Shown piece after piece: positions 3,900-5,394 of a stretch of DNA of 5,394 nt (the first letter of the stretch is position 1; the number at the start of each line of letters is the position of its first letter). The DNA is from Pseudomonadota bacterium. GTDB taxonomy: Bacteria > BMS3Abin14. The notes beneath the pieces are model-generated. The model saw only the letters and a program-made list of their open reading frames with translations, did no database searches and was not told where the DNA came from. Position numbers and translations under genes: made by a program. The stretch spans positions 1 through 5,394 of the forward strand of contig DAOVVW010000096.1 in assembly GCA_030636965.1 (NCBI GenBank), read 5' to 3'.

Positions 3900-5336
3900 G
3901 TGAAAGTTCTTTACGCCGGCACTGAAATACATGCAGACGAATGCTGCGGCTGGGTAACTGATGCTCTTCCGGCCAAAGTGTCCATGTGTTTCGATCCGGC
4001 AAACTTTCTGTTCAGGATCACCACTGACGATCCCGACCTGCTCCTGGTGGACCTGAGGGATGGTATCTTCAGGTTGGAGCAAACTCTCACCCAGGCCAAT
4101 GGACATTATCCGGACATCCCCATCTTTGTCATCTCTCCAAGTGATCAGGTCGATGATGCAATATTCGCATTTCAATTAGGCGCTGCCGATTATGTGACTG
4201 TCCCTGTGGACAAGCTTTCTTTCAAAGCTAAAATCCTCAAGATCAGGCATTCTTCAGTGCCTAAAAACACCGCCTCCGGAACGAGGGAATACTCACATTC
4301 CAATCCTGACCTTATAGAGGAAATTCCTGAAGAGCTCCTCTTTGGCTCCTCTCCCATAATGCAGAATTTCAGGCAGATCGTTTACAAGGTAAGGGACACT
4401 GATCTTCCCATTCTCATAAGCGGCGAGAGCGGCACTGGCAAGGAAAAGACTGCCCAATTCATCTGGAAGAACTCCACCAGAAGAGATAAACCATTCGTAA
4501 AGGTCAATTGTGCGGCCATACCCTCCGAGCTGCTGGAAAGTGAGCTCTTCGGTTTTGAAAAGGGCGCGTTTACCGGAGCCTACAGGAAAAAACCGGGCAA
4601 GTTCGAAGCTGCAAGCGGCGGTATCCTGTTTCTTGATGAAATAACAGACCTTCCCCACTCCCTTCAATCCAAGCTCCTGCATGTTCTCCAGGATGGCAAG
4701 CTGTCAACTCTGGGATCCACTCTTGATGTTTCGGTGGATGTAAGGGTCATCGCGGCTACTAATAAAGTTATCGAGGACGCGGTTGCTGAAGGGGCCTTCC
4801 GAAGAGACCTGTATTACCGCCTCAATGTCGTGAATCTCCACGTCCCCGCTCTCAGGGAACGGGCTGACCAAATACAGAAACTCATCGACTATTTCAGGAA
4901 TAAGTACTCAATCCTTTACAGAAGGCCGGCGCTGAATTTGAGCGAGGACATCATGTCGAAACTACGATTCTACCCCTGGCCGGGAAATATCCGTGAACTG
5001 GAAAATGTAATACGACGGGCCACTGTTCTCGGCGAGGAAAAGGCCATCACTGCCGAAATGCTGGACAACGGCTGGGTAGAGACCCCTCCAGTGGTAACAG
5101 AGCCATCTGAACTGAGACACCAAACCTCTAATCTGGACTCGGTAAATGAAGCCATGAGCGCGGGCAGAAGCTTAAAGGAGATCGCCAAAGCTGCTGCCCT
5201 TGAGGCTGAAAAAGAAGTCATAGCCAAAGTTCTTGGCGAGACAAGGTGGAATCGCAAACAGGCCGCCAAAATACTCGAGATCAGTTACAAGACACTCCTG
5301 ACCAAGATCAAGGAAACGGGGTTGGATCATGCTTAA
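3900..5336 (+). CDS. Sigma-54 activator with degenerate receiver (AAA+, Fis HTH)
   Basis: This 478-residue protein is paralogous to the regulator at 1981 with the same domain order. The receiver-like domain (about 1-117) is degenerate: strand 1 reads KVLYAGTE, so the acidic pair is replaced (A6/G7), and the strand-5 lysine is lost (YVTVPVD, V101). D51 (LLLVD) and S79 remain. Phosphorylation control is therefore probably weak or absent. The ATPase domain looks fully competent: Walker A GESGTGKE 175-182, GAFTGA 222-227, Walker B LFLDE 243-247, ATN 286-288, FRRDLYYRLNV 300-310, and GNIREL 362-367. The C-terminal Fis HTH is NRKQAAKILE (451-460) then ISYKTLLTKI. GTG 3900 is the first possible start because a stop lies at 3891. 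It is preceded by a consensus sigma-54 promoter, so it may be activated by the first regulator or by itself. It overlaps the next gene by 8 bp, implying co-transcription. Alternative: the receiver may bind another ligand or protein, or D51 may still be modified inefficiently. Confidence 0.94.
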   Translation: MKVLYAGTEIHADECCGWVTDALPAKVSMCFDPANFLFRITTDDPDLLLVDLRDGIFRLEQTLTQANGHYPDIPIFVISPSDQVDDAIFAFQLGAADYVTVPVDKLSFKAKILKIRHSSVPKNTASGTREYSHSNPDLIEEIPEELLFGSSPIMQNFRQIVYKVRDTDLPILISGESGTGKEKTAQFIWKNSTRRDKPFVKVNCAAIPSELLESELFGFEKGAFTGAYRKKPGKFEAASGGILFLDEITDLPHSLQSKLLHVLQDGKLSTLGSTLDVSVDVRVIAATNKVIEDAVAEGAFRRDLYYRLNVVNLHVPALRERADQIQKLIDYFRNKYSILYRRPALNLSEDIMSKLRFYPWPGNIRELENVIRRATVLGEEKAITAEMLDNGWVETPPVVTEPSELRHQTSNLDSVNEAMSAGRSLKEIAKAAALEAEKEVIAKVLGETRWNRKQAAKILEISYKTLLTKIKETGLDHA

Positions 5337-5394
5337 GTACGTTAAAACCTGTCTCCTGTCTCTACTAATGACGCTCCTGTGCTTGCCTGCTATC
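5329..5394 (+). CDS. N-terminus of a probable exported protein (cut by window end)
   Basis: ATG 5329 overlaps the last codons and TAA of the second regulator by 8 bp, a typical translationally coupled arrangement. GGGG at 5318-5321 lies 7 nt upstream as a possible ribosome binding site. The 22 visible residues begin MLKYVKTC and continue with a leucine-rich hydrophobic stretch (about 8-19) ending near LPAI, the pattern of a Sec signal peptide or N-terminal membrane anchor. C18 is preceded by TLL, a poor lipobox, so a lipoprotein is less likely. The family cannot be told from this fragment. It is probably co-transcribed from the sigma-54 promoter at 3816, which makes it a likely effector of the regulatory pair. 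Confidence 0.65.
   Translation, partial: MLKYVKTCLLSLLMTLLCLPAI

Overview
The window looks like chromosomal DNA of a Gram-negative-type bacterium that makes heavy use of sigma-54 control. The two central proteins resemble the Fis-family sigma-54 response regulators common in Desulfobacterota (old Deltaproteobacteria, e.g. Geobacter relatives), Nitrospirota and similar lineages. The SpoIID/LytB-type protein at the left edge and the repeat-rich spacer fit such an environmental genome. This placement is inference from protein style; nothing here fixes the species.

Layout: (1) 1-1059, minus strand: a secreted SpoIID/LytB-domain peptidoglycan protein. Its 3' end lies outside the window, and the visible part stops inside the C-terminal GHGVG motif. 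(2) 1060-1980: about 0.9 kb without a convincing gene. Its left two thirds (about 1179-1710) is a patchwork of degenerate repeats and hairpins, partly enclosed by an imperfect inverted repeat. Its right third is AT-rich and probably carries the control region of the next gene. (3) 1981-3489, plus strand: a complete sigma-54 response regulator with an intact receiver, an AAA+ domain with GAFTGA, and a Fis-type helix-turn-helix (HTH). (4) 3490-3899: an AT-rich spacer with three inverted repeats upstream of a consensus -24/-12 sigma-54 promoter. (5) 3900-5336, plus strand: a second, paralogous sigma-54 activator whose receiver has lost most of its phosphorylation residues. (6) 5329-5394, plus strand: the first 22 codons of a probable exported protein, overlapping the second activator by 8 bp.

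Proposed logic (inference): the first activator is phosphorylated by a kinase not present here. It, or the second activator acting on itself, drives the sigma-54 promoter at 3816-3831. That promoter transcribes the second, probably phosphorylation-independent activator together with the exported protein gene. This would be a two-tier sigma-54 cascade or an autocatalytic switch feeding a surface or export function. A palindrome plus CTAGGAAAA module occurs upstream of the first regulator and again at its 3' end, upstream of the second, suggesting that the regulator and its control region were duplicated in tandem.
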